NCBI GenBank assembly: GCA_902495525.1
Contig: CABUXL010000016.1
Coordinates: 1 to 37,949, forward strand
Reading direction: 5' to 3'
Origin: an uncultured Collinsella sp.
Lineage (GTDB): Bacteria > Actinomycetota > Coriobacteriia > Coriobacteriales > Coriobacteriaceae
DNA: 37,949 bases
Shown here piece after piece: positions 15,585-23,346 of the stretch (position 1 is its first letter; each line of letters opens with the position of its first letter). The notes beneath the pieces are model-generated. The model had not been told where the DNA came from, searched no databases, and saw only the letters and a program-made list of their open reading frames with translations. Position numbers and translations under genes: made by a program.

Positions 15585-16589
15585 CTAACGTAACATATGC
15601 GCGACCAGCTCGGCGCGTGTGCCGATGCCAAGCTTTGCGTATACGCCGGATAGGCGGTTTTTGACGGTGCCCGGCGATACTCCCATATGGCGTGCGATTT
15701 CGGCGTTGGTCCACCCACGACAGGCGAGCATGGCCATGGTGAATTCCGTGGTCGTTAGATCGTCGGCCACGTCCTCGCCTGAATCGGGGTTGTGGATGCG
15801 CCGCCAACCGTAGCTGAATCGATACGTAATCTCGATGATGCGCGCGAAGTCGTCAGGGTATTGCGTTTTTAGACATGCCTCGATGAGCCCCTGCAAAAGG
15901 CCGTGGTGCTCGCCGATGAGCTCGATAAGACCGTCGGGACGCGCAATGTCCCAAGCGGTTCCGAAGTGTGCCTTTGCGGCGTCGACGTCTTTGAGGCTCA
16001 TGCATGCCATAGAAGCCGACAAGTGCAGGAATAGCTCCGAGATGGGATAGCTTCCCTGTTTCATGATCAGGGCGTTTTCCGCCATGCCTAGACTGCGGCC
16101 ATATTCGCCGCGCAGGTACAGGGCATGCGCCATCACGTAGCTGGCGAACAGGCGCAGGCCTTCGGGCAGATGCGCCGCAAGTGGATAAAACTCTTCGGCA
16201 GAATACGGGGAAGGCAAGTGCAGTAGGACGCTCGCGGCCGAGGCGAACAGGATATGCGTGGCGTGGACGGCGGGCGATTCCTCGTCAGTTGGCGTATCGA
16301 GGATGCCCGCAAGGCAACGACGGGCATTGGCGATACGGTTGAGCGACAGACTGGCATATCCGCAGATAAGGCATGCGGAATAGCGCAGTGCGGGGTCGGT
16401 GGCGTCAAGATAGGGGCGTGCTGTCTCGGCGGCAAGTGTGGCCTGTCCGCGAAAGTACAGCGCTTCTGCCGTGGCGATGGTGCGCGAATCGGGGTCGGAA
16501 ATGCCTGCAACCGCAGCGTCAATCTGCCCCGGCACAAAGGCAGTGCACATCAACGGCATGGGAATGCGCGGGTAGCCATCGCAGTCCAT
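15585..16589 (-). CDS. LuxR-family helix-turn-helix regulator
   Basis: 334 residues. A helical, TPR-like N-terminal region (about 25-260: repeated AEALYFRGQATLAAE-like helices) precedes a C-terminal LuxR/GerE helix-turn-helix (about 275-325: TTTEFTMAMLACRGWTNAEI then GVSPGTVKNRLSGVYAKLGI). No receiver domain is present. The ATG at 16587-16589 fits the start of this type of protein; the frame is open to 16796 but the extra part looks unlike protein. It lies 155 bp upstream of the surface protein in the same direction and is its likely regulator. That gap holds no gene; TTGACC occurs in it on the leftward strand as a possible -35. Confidence 0.85.
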   Translation of the reverse strand: MDCDGYPRIPMPLMCTAFVPGQIDAAVAGISDPDSRTIATAEALYFRGQATLAAETARPYLDATDPALRYSACLICGYASLSLNRIANARRCLAGILDTPTDEESPAVHATHILFASAASVLLHLPSPYSAEEFYPLAAHLPEGLRLFASYVMAHALYLRGEYGRSLGMAENALIMKQGSYPISELFLHLSASMACMSLKDVDAAKAHFGTAWDIARPDGLIELIGEHHGLLQGLIEACLKTQYPDDFARIIEITYRFSYGWRRIHNPDSGEDVADDLTTTEFTMAMLACRGWTNAEIARHMGVSPGTVKNRLSGVYAKLGIGTRAELVAHMLR

Positions 16590-16862
16590 CTTCCATCTCC
16601 CAACAGCTGGCAACAATGCAGCAATTGTACTCCTGTTGCTCGGGACTGGAATTTGTGGGTATCGCCTACGATTATGCCGAACGTATAAAGGAAGACTAGC
16701 GGCTCTCTTGAACCCGAGGTCGAAGAGGGCGTTGTGCAAGGCATATGGGGCCGAGCGGAAGTGTATCAAAAGAGCGTTACTTGACGTCTCATGCATAATG
16801 CCAACCGCCCCGCGACATCACGTTCGCAGCGCGCAGGGGCCGGAGAATCTTCACGATGAGAG

Positions 16863-16907
16863 TTGACGTCTAATACCTTGCATCGTATAGTGTGTATAGC
16901 ATAGTAT
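16863..16907 (+). promoter_or_regulatory. promoter and likely PadR operator
   Basis: TTGACG (16863-16868), a 17-bp spacer and TATAGT (16886-16891) make a good housekeeping promoter. From the -10 onward the sequence TATAGTGTGTATAGCATAGT is an imperfect dyad like PadR sites, so the operon is probably autorepressed. The rest of 16590-16928 holds no supported gene; a second TTGACGTCT lies near 16781. Confidence 0.7.
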
Positions 16908-16928
16908 ATGACGAGAGGAGGTGTGCGG

Positions 16929-17249
16929 ATGGAGGCACAGATGAAGCGCGGCTTCCTGGAGGCCTGCGTGCTCGCGGCCGTCTCCGGCGAGGAGTCCTAC
17001 GGCTACCAGATCGTGAAGGACGTACCGGCGAGCATGGGGCTCACGGAGTCGACGCTCTACCCGCTGCTCAAGCGCCTGGAGAAGGCCGGGTGCATCACGG
17101 CGCGCTCCGCCGAGCACAACGGGCGGCTGCGCCGGTACTACCGCATCACGGACGACGGGCGAGCGCGCATCGAGGAGTTCCTGGCCGAGTGGCCGTCCGT
17201 ACGGGAGATTTACGCATACGTTGAGGGGGCGCACCATGACGCGCGATGA
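16929..17249 (+). CDS. PadR family transcriptional regulator
   Basis: 106 residues, the short PadR type: a winged helix with QMKRGFLEACVLAAVSGEES near the start, YGYQI, LTESTLYPLLKRLEKAGCI and RRYYRITDDGRARIEEF. Repressors of this kind often sit before HAAS/DUF1700 membrane proteins and respond to envelope or drug stress. The ATG at 16929 has GAGAGGAGG upstream; an in-frame earlier ATG would fall before that site. The stop overlaps the next gene by 14 bp, so translation is coupled. Confidence 0.92.
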   Translation: MEAQMKRGFLEACVLAAVSGEESYGYQIVKDVPASMGLTESTLYPLLKRLEKAGCITARSAEHNGRLRRYYRITDDGRARIEEFLAEWPSVREIYAYVEGAHHDAR

Positions 17250-17859
17250 GTTTCTGGGCCGGTTGGGCGAGCTGCTCGCCTGCCTGCCGGCCGAGCAGGT
17301 GGAGGAGACCAAAGCGTTCTATGCGGAGGCCATCGCCGACCGCATGGAGGACGGTATGAGCGAGGAGGAGGCCGTGGCCGCCATGGGCGCCCCCGGCGAG
17401 GTTGCCGAGGCCACGCTCGACGACCTGCCCGCCGTGCCGCGCGCGATCGCGAGGACGCGCCGGCGCGGCACCGCGCTGCTGTGGGTGCTGGCCATCGTGG
17501 GCTCCCCGGTGTGGGTGCCGCTGCTCGCCGCCTTCGCCGCCGTGGCCGTCACGGTCTATATCTGCATCTGGCTGCTGGCGCTCTGCGTGTGGATCGTCGC
17601 GGCGGCACTCGGGGGCGTGGGCGTAGTTGAGCTCCTGCTTGCCGTAAGCGGCGTCACCATCGGCCACTTCCCGTACGCCCTCGTCTCGGCGGGCGTGGGG
17701 CTCGGCCTCGTCGGCGTGGCGCTCTTCGTTGGTGCTGGCGCTTGGGCCGCCTCAAAACAAATTGCGCGCCTCTCGGCGCTCTGGGCGAGGAAGGCCGCCT
17801 CGCCCTTCTGGAAGGGTAAGGGCGAGAAGGGCGGCGCTGCCGCGCATCTCGCGGCGTAG
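17236..17859 (+). CDS. DUF1700 (HAAS domain) membrane protein
   Basis: 207 residues. The N-terminal HAAS domain (1-65: MTRDEFLGRLGELLACLPAE and MSEEEAVAAMGAPGEVAEA) is followed by three to four hydrophobic helices from about 80 to 180 and a Lys-rich tail. The PadR-HAAS pair is widespread; its HAAS part is thought to interact with partner proteins at the membrane. The ATG at 17236 overlaps the padR end; GAGGGGGC is its ribosome site. Precise function unknown. Confidence 0.88.
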   Translation: MTRDEFLGRLGELLACLPAEQVEETKAFYAEAIADRMEDGMSEEEAVAAMGAPGEVAEATLDDLPAVPRAIARTRRRGTALLWVLAIVGSPVWVPLLAAFAAVAVTVYICIWLLALCVWIVAAALGGVGVVELLLAVSGVTIGHFPYALVSAGVGLGLVGVALFVGAGAWAASKQIARLSALWARKAASPFWKGKGEKGGAAAHLAA

Positions 17860-17874
17860 AAAGGAGTGAGTACC

Positions 17875-18129
17875 ATGACCAGCGCGAAGAAGATCTACCT
17901 CGCCGTGGCGGGCGGGCTCGTTGCCGCGGGTGTTGTCCTCGCAGGCATTGGCTTTATCGCTTCGGGTTTCGACCCGGCCGTGTTCACAACCCAAATCGAC
18001 ACGCGCGACAGCGCCATCGTGCTCGGCGGCGTCGAGGTGGACGAATACGAGAGTATCCCGTTCATCAGCCAGCTCGCCAATCTGGGCGAGATCGACACCT
18101 CCGACGTCGCGGATCCCGCCGCGCCCTAG
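17875..18129 (+). CDS. short membrane protein, possibly truncated DUF4097-type partner
   Basis: 84 residues starting MTSAKKIYLAVAGGLVAAGV with one N-terminal membrane helix and an outside tail ending DTSDVADPAAP. AAAGGAG precedes the ATG, 15 bp after the DUF1700 stop, so it is third in the operon. In PadR-DUF1700 operons this place is usually taken by a DUF4097 protein of about 250-350 residues with the same anchor; here the beta-helix part is missing, so this may be a truncated version. That comparison is from knowledge of the context, not alignment. Confidence 0.65.
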   Translation: MTSAKKIYLAVAGGLVAAGVVLAGIGFIASGFDPAVFTTQIDTRDSAIVLGGVEVDEYESIPFISQLANLGEIDTSDVADPAAP

Positions 18130-18541
18130 GCGCAGCGAGCCCGGGCGCTCTGCCCGCCAAGCTGCGTAAGCCGGCGAAACCCGAACCTCAACCTCTACGC
18201 AATTGGCCCTAAGCCTGCGCCGATTCGCTCTCAGCGCCGCGTGGGGGGCGTGACGCATGCCCAAAAAAGTACGAGGAGAAAGGAACGCGCCGCCCACAGC
18301 CACGCCCTTCCGCCTTCACGGGGCCACGCAGGACCGGAAGCGACTGGGCCGTGCGGTGGGGCTGTGCTTGGATTGGCTACACTGATATGGACAGATCCGT
18401 GAGGGGCGCGAGAGACGGGACTCCGGGGAGATCTTCGAGGAGGAGTGTCTCGACTGGAAGCGCGGGTTCAGTGGAGCATGAACCTAATCTCTGTCTCTCT
18501 TGCTTTTTTGATTTGTTGAGAAGCCGGCATTTGGGGGCATT
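18130..18541. other. stretch with no supported gene
   Basis: About 410 bp between the PadR operon and a gene remnant. A 42-codon frame from ATG 18257 (MPKKVRGERNAPP...) lacks a ribosome site and I do not trust it. No strong hairpin or promoter was seen; it may be the decayed end of the third PadR-operon gene. Confidence 0.5.
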
Positions 18542-18838
18542 TTGGATAGCGAACAGTTCAAACAAGAAGCTGGGAAAATAGAACAAAGCCTGAGTGCCTT
18601 GAGAGTCGCCGAGCGCAATGCAGTGATTCCCTTCATGAACGGCGACTTTACCCAATGGGATCTATATCTGGCATCCTCCTCTGAGTATGCGATGAGACTG
18701 ATAGACGGATGCATCTCCATGCTCGAGTCGAGGAATCTTGTTTGCGTCGCCCAGCTTCTCCGCGCACAGGTTGGAGTCTGCCTGCGGACATTCGCGTTAT
18801 TCGCCGCCGAAGACCAGGATGACTTTCTCCCAAAAGGC
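18542..18838 (+). pseudogene. truncated gene of unknown function
   Basis: A rightward frame from TTG 18542 (GGGGG six bases upstream) encodes about 96 residues of normal-looking protein: FKQEAGKIEQSLSALRVAER, then SSEYAMRLIDGCISMLESRN and LVCVAQLLRAQVGVCLRTFA, helical with a LLR-x-Q motif. After about DQDDFL (18826-18838) the frame runs antisense through an arginase remnant to 19018 and becomes Arg-rich nonsense. The C-terminus is therefore lost by a rearrangement. I do not recognise the family. Confidence 0.55.
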
Positions 18839-19118
18839 TGCCAAGTACCATGGCGTGAGCGTTGGGGTAGCCATCATTCAGCGTGGATACATCCGGATGC
18901 GCATAGATCCAGACGATTCCAACGTTCTCGTATTTCCCGTGCAGGTAATCGAAGAGGGCAAGCGACACCATGCGGTTGCCGCCGACGGTCACGACTCTGT
19001 CGGGGTTTTCTGCCGTAAGCTTCCTCTGCGCATCCTGAATCCCCGCCAGGACTTCGTCCTCGGCATAGATGCGAGCTGCCTCCCATTCCTCATATCCAAG
19101 TTTTGGGACGCGTTTCAC
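18832..19118 (-). pseudogene. arginase-family remnant
   Basis: Leftward, about 95 residues of the ureohydrolase fold: LAGIQDAQRKLTAENPDR, VVTVGGNRMVSLALFDYLHG, NVGIVWIYAHPDVST and AHAMVLGSLLG. Arginases have GGN/GGDHS and D-A-H-x-D metal ligands here; this copy reads YAHPD, so the first aspartate of the manganese site is changed. About 60 N-terminal residues are absent (an in-frame TGA lies upstream near 19160), and the C-terminal half is cut at the junction with the head-on remnant. It is not an active enzyme. Confidence 0.72.
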
Positions 19119-19148
19119 AATGCCGAGTGGAACCCCTGGACAGTCGGA

Positions 19149-20288
19149 TCACGTGGTGGCCCCCTTTGAGAGGGTCGCGAGCATGGTAGTCCCGTTCTCG
19201 GAACTTGTTTCGACCTCTACTGTGCCACCGTGAAGCGCTGCAATCTCCCAAACGAGCGCTAGTCCGAGTCCTGCGCCGCCGTATGCCCTGCTGCGGGATT
19301 TGTCTAGACGAAAGAACGGTTGGAAGATGCTCTCACGGTACTGCTTGGGTATTCCCGGGCCCTCATCTTTGACTCGCAGGAGCACATGGCTGTCGCTGTC
19401 GCTGATGGAGACGTTGACAGTCGAGCCGGAGCGGCTGTAACGGATGGCGTTTTCGACCAGATTAAACACCAGCCGATAGATGAGCGTATCACTTCCGATT
19501 GCCAAAGCGTCTCCGGCGCAATCGAGGGTTACGTCCTTATTTTCGGCAAGTGGCGCAAGGTCGGTGAGGACCTCCTCGGACAAGGGACCGAGTTCAACAT
19601 CGTCCTCGCAAGGAACGCTGCGGAGCTCACTCATCTCGAGCAACACCTTGGTCATCCGCGACATGCGCTCGGTTTGTTCTTGTAGCAGGCCGAGCAGCTC
19701 GGCTGTTTCGGGTTGCAGACCGGAGCGCTCGGAGATGAATAGTTCAATCTGTGCTTGCATGAGGGCGAGCGGGGTGCGCAGCTCGTGTGCGGCGTTGCCG
19801 GTAAACTGACGCTGCGCAGAGAACCCTTCGCCAAGACGGGCGATCATGTCGTTGAAAGAGGCGCTGCATCGCTGTAGCTCGGTGGGCACATCTTCACTGA
19901 GTCTGATTTCGCTTAGGTTGTCAGGCTGCACACGCTCAACCTGGGCTGCAAAAGCCCGTAGCGGTTTGAGTGCACGGCCGCTCGCAAAGTATGCTAGCGC
20001 GCCGCCAAGGAGTGTGACTCCAGCCGTGATGTACCAGGTTGTCGTGCCAAAAGACTCCTGTGCGTCGTTTACGACGATCGTGACCTTGTCATCGGGGGTC
20101 GCTTTCGTTGGGTCGAACGCCTGGGGCGAATCTTCGCCGGTCGCGTTAAAGGCCGAGATGTTACTGCCGATGGCATCCATGTAGCGCATGCCCGTATAGC
20201 CGACCAGGCAGTTCGTCAGCACGCATGCCGCACACGTGAGCAGTGCCGTCATAATCGTTATGCGCCATTGCAGGGAAAGCCTTTTCAT
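19149..20288 (-). CDS. two-component sensor histidine kinase
   Basis: 379 residues. Two membrane helices (about 10-30 and 86-103) flank a small outside sensor loop of about 55 residues; a HAMP linker follows (about 104-157). The DHp helix carries H168 in NAAHELRTPLALMQAQ, and the ATPase domain shows NLVENAIRY, DEGPGIP and GGAGLGLALVWEIA. It phosphorylates the response regulator encoded just upstream, overlapping its stop by 4 bp (ATGA). The pair is divergent from the thiol/Fe-S operon at 21050-23092, its most likely target. Confidence 0.93.
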   Translation of the reverse strand: MKRLSLQWRITIMTALLTCAACVLTNCLVGYTGMRYMDAIGSNISAFNATGEDSPQAFDPTKATPDDKVTIVVNDAQESFGTTTWYITAGVTLLGGALAYFASGRALKPLRAFAAQVERVQPDNLSEIRLSEDVPTELQRCSASFNDMIARLGEGFSAQRQFTGNAAHELRTPLALMQAQIELFISERSGLQPETAELLGLLQEQTERMSRMTKVLLEMSELRSVPCEDDVELGPLSEEVLTDLAPLAENKDVTLDCAGDALAIGSDTLIYRLVFNLVENAIRYSRSGSTVNVSISDSDSHVLLRVKDEGPGIPKQYRESIFQPFFRLDKSRSRAYGGAGLGLALVWEIAALHGGTVEVETSSENGTTMLATLSKGATT

Positions 20289-20959
20289 TCGCTATCCTCC
20301 ATAACGTAGCCCTCTCCAATCCGATTGCGAATCGGGTCGTATCCCAAAGCGCTGCGTAGCTTTTTGCGGAGTGACGAGATGTGAACGCGGGTTGCGTTGC
20401 TAAAGCTGTTCACGCTGCTATCCCAAACGTGCTCGATAAGCTCCTCTTGACTTACCGGACGCCCCTGATTAAGCATCAGGTATTCCAAGATTCCCGTTTC
20501 CTTGCGCGTAAGAGATAAAGCCTCGCTGTCCACGGAAGCGATGCGCGCCTTGGTGTCAAAGCGGAGCTTTCCGCAGGTTAAAACTATGTCGCTTTGTGTA
20601 AAGCGTCTGAGGGTAAGGCTGCGAATCCTTGCCGCAAGCTCGTCCAGATGAAACGGCTTGGTGAGGTAATCGTTGGCGCCGGCATCGAGTCCGGCGACTT
20701 TATCTGATACTTCGCCACGTGCGGACAGAATCAGTACCTTAGTCTCGCAGTCAGTTTTCCTAAGTTCCCTGAGTACGGTCATGCCGTCGATGCGGGGAAG
20801 GTTGAGGTCGAGTACCACGAGGTCGAAGGCCTCAACGTCCAGTAGGTCGAGCGCCTCCTGTCCGTCGTGACAGCAGTCGACGCTGTACGCCAAGTTTCGC
20901 AAGCTGCGCGCGATTGCGTCACACAGCGCCCGCTCGTCCTCGACGATCAAAATACGCAT
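20285..20959 (-). CDS. OmpR-family response regulator
   Basis: 224 residues. Receiver domain 1-115 with D51 as phosphorylation site (VVLDLNLPRIDG), acid pocket E7/D8/E9 and K101 in LTKPF. A winged-helix DNA-binding domain occupies about 130-222 (LTRKETGILEYLMLN, then NATRVHISSLRKKL and GEGYVM). The ATG at 20957-20959 has AAGGAG upstream. The 90-bp gap to the divergent TTG at 21050 must hold both promoters. Confidence 0.93.
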   Translation of the reverse strand: MRILIVEDERALCDAIARSLRNLAYSVDCCHDGQEALDLLDVEAFDLVVLDLNLPRIDGMTVLRELRKTDCETKVLILSARGEVSDKVAGLDAGANDYLTKPFHLDELAARIRSLTLRRFTQSDIVLTCGKLRFDTKARIASVDSEALSLTRKETGILEYLMLNQGRPVSQEELIEHVWDSSVNSFSNATRVHISSLRKKLRSALGYDPIRNRIGEGYVMEDSE

Positions 20960-21049
20960 AACAGTCTCCTTGCACATTTCAAATCGCGCTTAACACGGAT
21001 TTTATAGCCGATATGGTCCAATGGTCGCGTAACGAAAGGAGTGGTCAGG

Positions 21050-21196
21050 TTGTTCAAAGCGGTAAAACCCGTGGTACAGGTCGCTTTGTTGATCGTCGGA
21101 ATTGCCATGGTGTGCTTTGGCGTTATGCGTGGCGAGGCGGATGCCGTGCTGGCCAAAGCGATTAGGCTGTGCTTGGAGTGTATCGGAATTGGATAA
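21050..21196 (+). CDS. CD1871A family CXXC motif-containing protein
   Basis: A 48-residue protein beginning at TTG after AAAGGAG: one membrane helix (VVQVALLIVGIAMVCFGVMR) followed by GEADAVLAKAIRLCLECIGIG, ending in the CLEC (CXXC) and IGIG that define this small family in anaerobic Gram-positive bacteria. It is always near polyferredoxin and TlpA-type genes, as here, so a role in passing thiol electrons across the membrane is likely but unproven. Its stop overlaps the TTG start of the next gene (ATTGGATAA). Confidence 0.85.
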   Translation: MFKAVKPVVQVALLIVGIAMVCFGVMRGEADAVLAKAIRLCLECIGIG

Positions 21197-22091
21197 AAGA
21201 GAAAACACTGCGTCGCATGTTTTGGCTCGATTTCGCGGATTCATTCAGGCGGCGGCGACGCTCGTCACCAACATTCACCTGCCAAACTTTGCCAAAGGCG
21301 GCATCTATCAGGGCGCGGGAAAAACAGTCTGCGTGCCCGGGCTTAATTGCTATTCGTGCCCCGCGGCATCGGGTGCGTGCCCCATCGGGTCGTTCCAGTC
21401 GGTGGTAGGTTCATCCAAGTTCAACTTTTCGTATTACGTCACCGGAACGCTCATTCTGATCGGCGTGCTACTGGGGCGCTTTGTGTGCGGTTTTTTGTGC
21501 CCGTTTGGCTGGCTACAAGAGCTGCTTCATAAGATTCCCGGCAAAAAGTTCTCCACGAAAAAGCTCAAGCCGCTCACGTACATCAAGTACGTCGTGCTGC
21601 TGTTTGCTGTGGTAGTGCTGCCTGCGCTGGTGGTCAACGATCTGGGGATGGGAGATCCGTTCTTTTGCAAGTACATCTGTCCACAGGGTGTGCTCGAGGG
21701 CGCCATTCCTCTGGCCATTGCCAATGCCGGCATTCGATCTGCGTTGGGACATCTCTTTACTTGGAAACTTGTCGTTCTCATTGCCGTGGTAGTGCTGAGC
21801 GTTTTGTTCTACCGCCCCTTCTGCAAATGGATTTGTCCACTCGGCGCATTCTATGCGCTCATGAATAGGGTGTCCCTACTGGGGATTCGGGTTGACGCAT
21901 GCAAATGTGTCTCGTGCGGCAAGTGCTCAAAGGTTTGTCAGATGGACGTTGATGTGGTCCGCGCGCCCAATCATGCCGAATGTATCCGGTGCGGAAAGTG
22001 CATTGGGGCCTGTCCCGTCGATGCCATCAGCTATCGCTATTGCCTGGATGTGTCGGCGGAAAAGCTTACCTTGACCGCTGATAAAAAGTAA
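21189..22091 (+). CDS. membrane 4Fe-4S binding protein (NapH/YccM-like)
   Basis: 300 residues from the TTG at 21189, which overlaps the previous stop. Membrane helices surround CPAASGACPIGS, FLCPFGWLQE, CKYICPQG and CKWICPLGA motifs, and the C-terminus has two ferredoxin clusters, CVSCGKCSKVC and CIRCGKCIGACP. Proteins of this kind move electrons across the membrane. With a small CXXC protein before and a thioredoxin-like lipoprotein after, the operon looks like a membrane relay for reducing periplasmic-side thiols. Longer open frames upstream lie over the CXXC gene and are not coding. Confidence 0.85.
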   Translation: MDKRENTASHVLARFRGFIQAAATLVTNIHLPNFAKGGIYQGAGKTVCVPGLNCYSCPAASGACPIGSFQSVVGSSKFNFSYYVTGTLILIGVLLGRFVCGFLCPFGWLQELLHKIPGKKFSTKKLKPLTYIKYVVLLFAVVVLPALVVNDLGMGDPFFCKYICPQGVLEGAIPLAIANAGIRSALGHLFTWKLVVLIAVVVLSVLFYRPFCKWICPLGAFYALMNRVSLLGIRVDACKCVSCGKCSKVCQMDVDVVRAPNHAECIRCGKCIGACPVDAISYRYCLDVSAEKLTLTADKK

Positions 22092-22120
22092 ACAAGCTTC
22101 GACAAAACGGAGGAATGACC

Positions 22121-23092
22121 ATGAAGCTTTCTAAGATTGCGGCCCTGTTTATGGTGCCGGTATTGGCCTTGTGTCTTGTGGCATGTTCGGCGCCCGGTGG
22201 CAATGCGAGCGAATCTGCGAGCTCCGATCCTAAGATCGCAGAACTCACTGCGCAGAAGCCGACCAATGCCGACGAGGCCGCCGAGCTGTATGCGAAGCTC
22301 ATGCAGAAGGAGAACGAGATCTTTTCGAGTGATAACGCGCTGTGGGAAAAGGTATTCAATGCGGCAAATAAAGACTCGGCAATGATTGAGGACGGCAGCA
22401 ATTACGGCGATTTCCTGCTCAAGACCATCGACGGTGCCAAGGATGAGTTCACGGCGGATGAGCTTAAGACGCTCAAGGCCGGTGCGAAGCAGATCAAGGA
22501 GATCGAGGACAAGCTCGAGAGCCTGGAGAAGGAGTTCCCCGGCTGTGGAAGCACGCCGAGTGCAGGCGAGAGCGTCGACGCTTCGACCGCTGGCATGACG
22601 GCTGGTGCCAATGCTTCGAGCGAGGCGACGAAGTTCCCTAGCTTTACGGGCAAGGACCTGGATGGCAACGACGTGAGCAGTGACGAGCTGTTCTCTAAAA
22701 ACAAGGTCACCGTCATGAACTTCTGGTTCACTACTTGCAAGCCGTGCGTGGGCGAGCTGGGCGATCTTGAGAAACTGAATCAGGAGCTTGCCGAGAAGGG
22801 CGGCCAGGTCGTGGGCGTCAATTCCTTTACGCTCGATGGCAACAAGGGCGAGATTGCGGATGCCAAGGACGTGCTGAGCAAGAAGGGCGTGACATATAAG
22901 AACATCTGGTTCAAGTCGGATAGCGAGGCCGGTAAGTTCACGTCAAATTTGTTCTCGTTCCCGACAACGTATGTCATCGATCAGAATGGCAACATCGTAG
23001 GGGAGCCCATCGTGGGAGCCATCAGCTCCGCCGAGCAGCGCGCTGCACTCAACAAACTTATCGACCAGGCGATTGCGAATAGCGAGCAGTAA
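22121..23092 (+). CDS. TlpA-like thioredoxin-fold lipoprotein
   Basis: 323 residues. Lipoprotein signal with lipobox LVAC and lipidated C22; a helical region (about 40-130, repeated charged helices around a YAKLMQKENEIF sequence) precedes a redoxin/TlpA domain (about 172-320) with active-site CKPC at C206-C209 (WFTTCKPC) and the cis-Pro loop FPTTYVID. It is an extracytoplasmic thiol reductase, probably fed by the polyferredoxin gene upstream. The ATG at 22121 sits 6 bases after CGGAGG; the ATG at 22115 is too close. A strong terminator follows. Confidence 0.9.
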   Translation: MKLSKIAALFMVPVLALCLVACSAPGGNASESASSDPKIAELTAQKPTNADEAAELYAKLMQKENEIFSSDNALWEKVFNAANKDSAMIEDGSNYGDFLLKTIDGAKDEFTADELKTLKAGAKQIKEIEDKLESLEKEFPGCGSTPSAGESVDASTAGMTAGANASSEATKFPSFTGKDLDGNDVSSDELFSKNKVTVMNFWFTTCKPCVGELGDLEKLNQELAEKGGQVVGVNSFTLDGNKGEIADAKDVLSKKGVTYKNIWFKSDSEAGKFTSNLFSFPTTYVIDQNGNIVGEPIVGAISSAEQRAALNKLIDQAIANSEQ

Positions 23093-23171
23093 AAAACACG
23101 TAAAGCATCGCGAGGATCGTGTGTCGCTGTGCGGAGTAGTCCGCTGCCTTTCAAGATAATCTCCACCATAT

Positions 23172-23199
23172 AGAGGCCCCACTTGGGGCCTCTTTTTTT
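23172..23199 (+). terminator. Rho-independent terminator of the redox operon
   Basis: AGAGGCCCC-ACTT-GGGGCCTCT followed by seven Ts, a textbook terminator 79 bp after the TlpA-like gene. The rest of 23093-23346 shows no gene. Confidence 0.95.
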
Positions 23200-23346
23200 G
23201 GGTGCCGTTCCGTTCGTTTTTTGGCGCGGTTCCCTACATTCCTCACTGGTGTCGGTGAAAAATGGGGATAGAGTAGGACAAACGCGTCGAATACGAACGG
23301 CGGGGGAGAGTGGGCGAGTGCGCCCGCGTGGGAGAGGTTGCCGTCC

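Noticed and set aside
11062..15807. N-terminal extension of the surface protein to 15807
   Set aside because: The extra 126 codons are Arg/His-rich, overlap luxR and lie before a proper signal peptide; the true start is 15429.
18542..19018. 158-codon frame taken as a full gene
   Set aside because: Only the first 96 codons look like protein; the rest is antisense of an arginase remnant.
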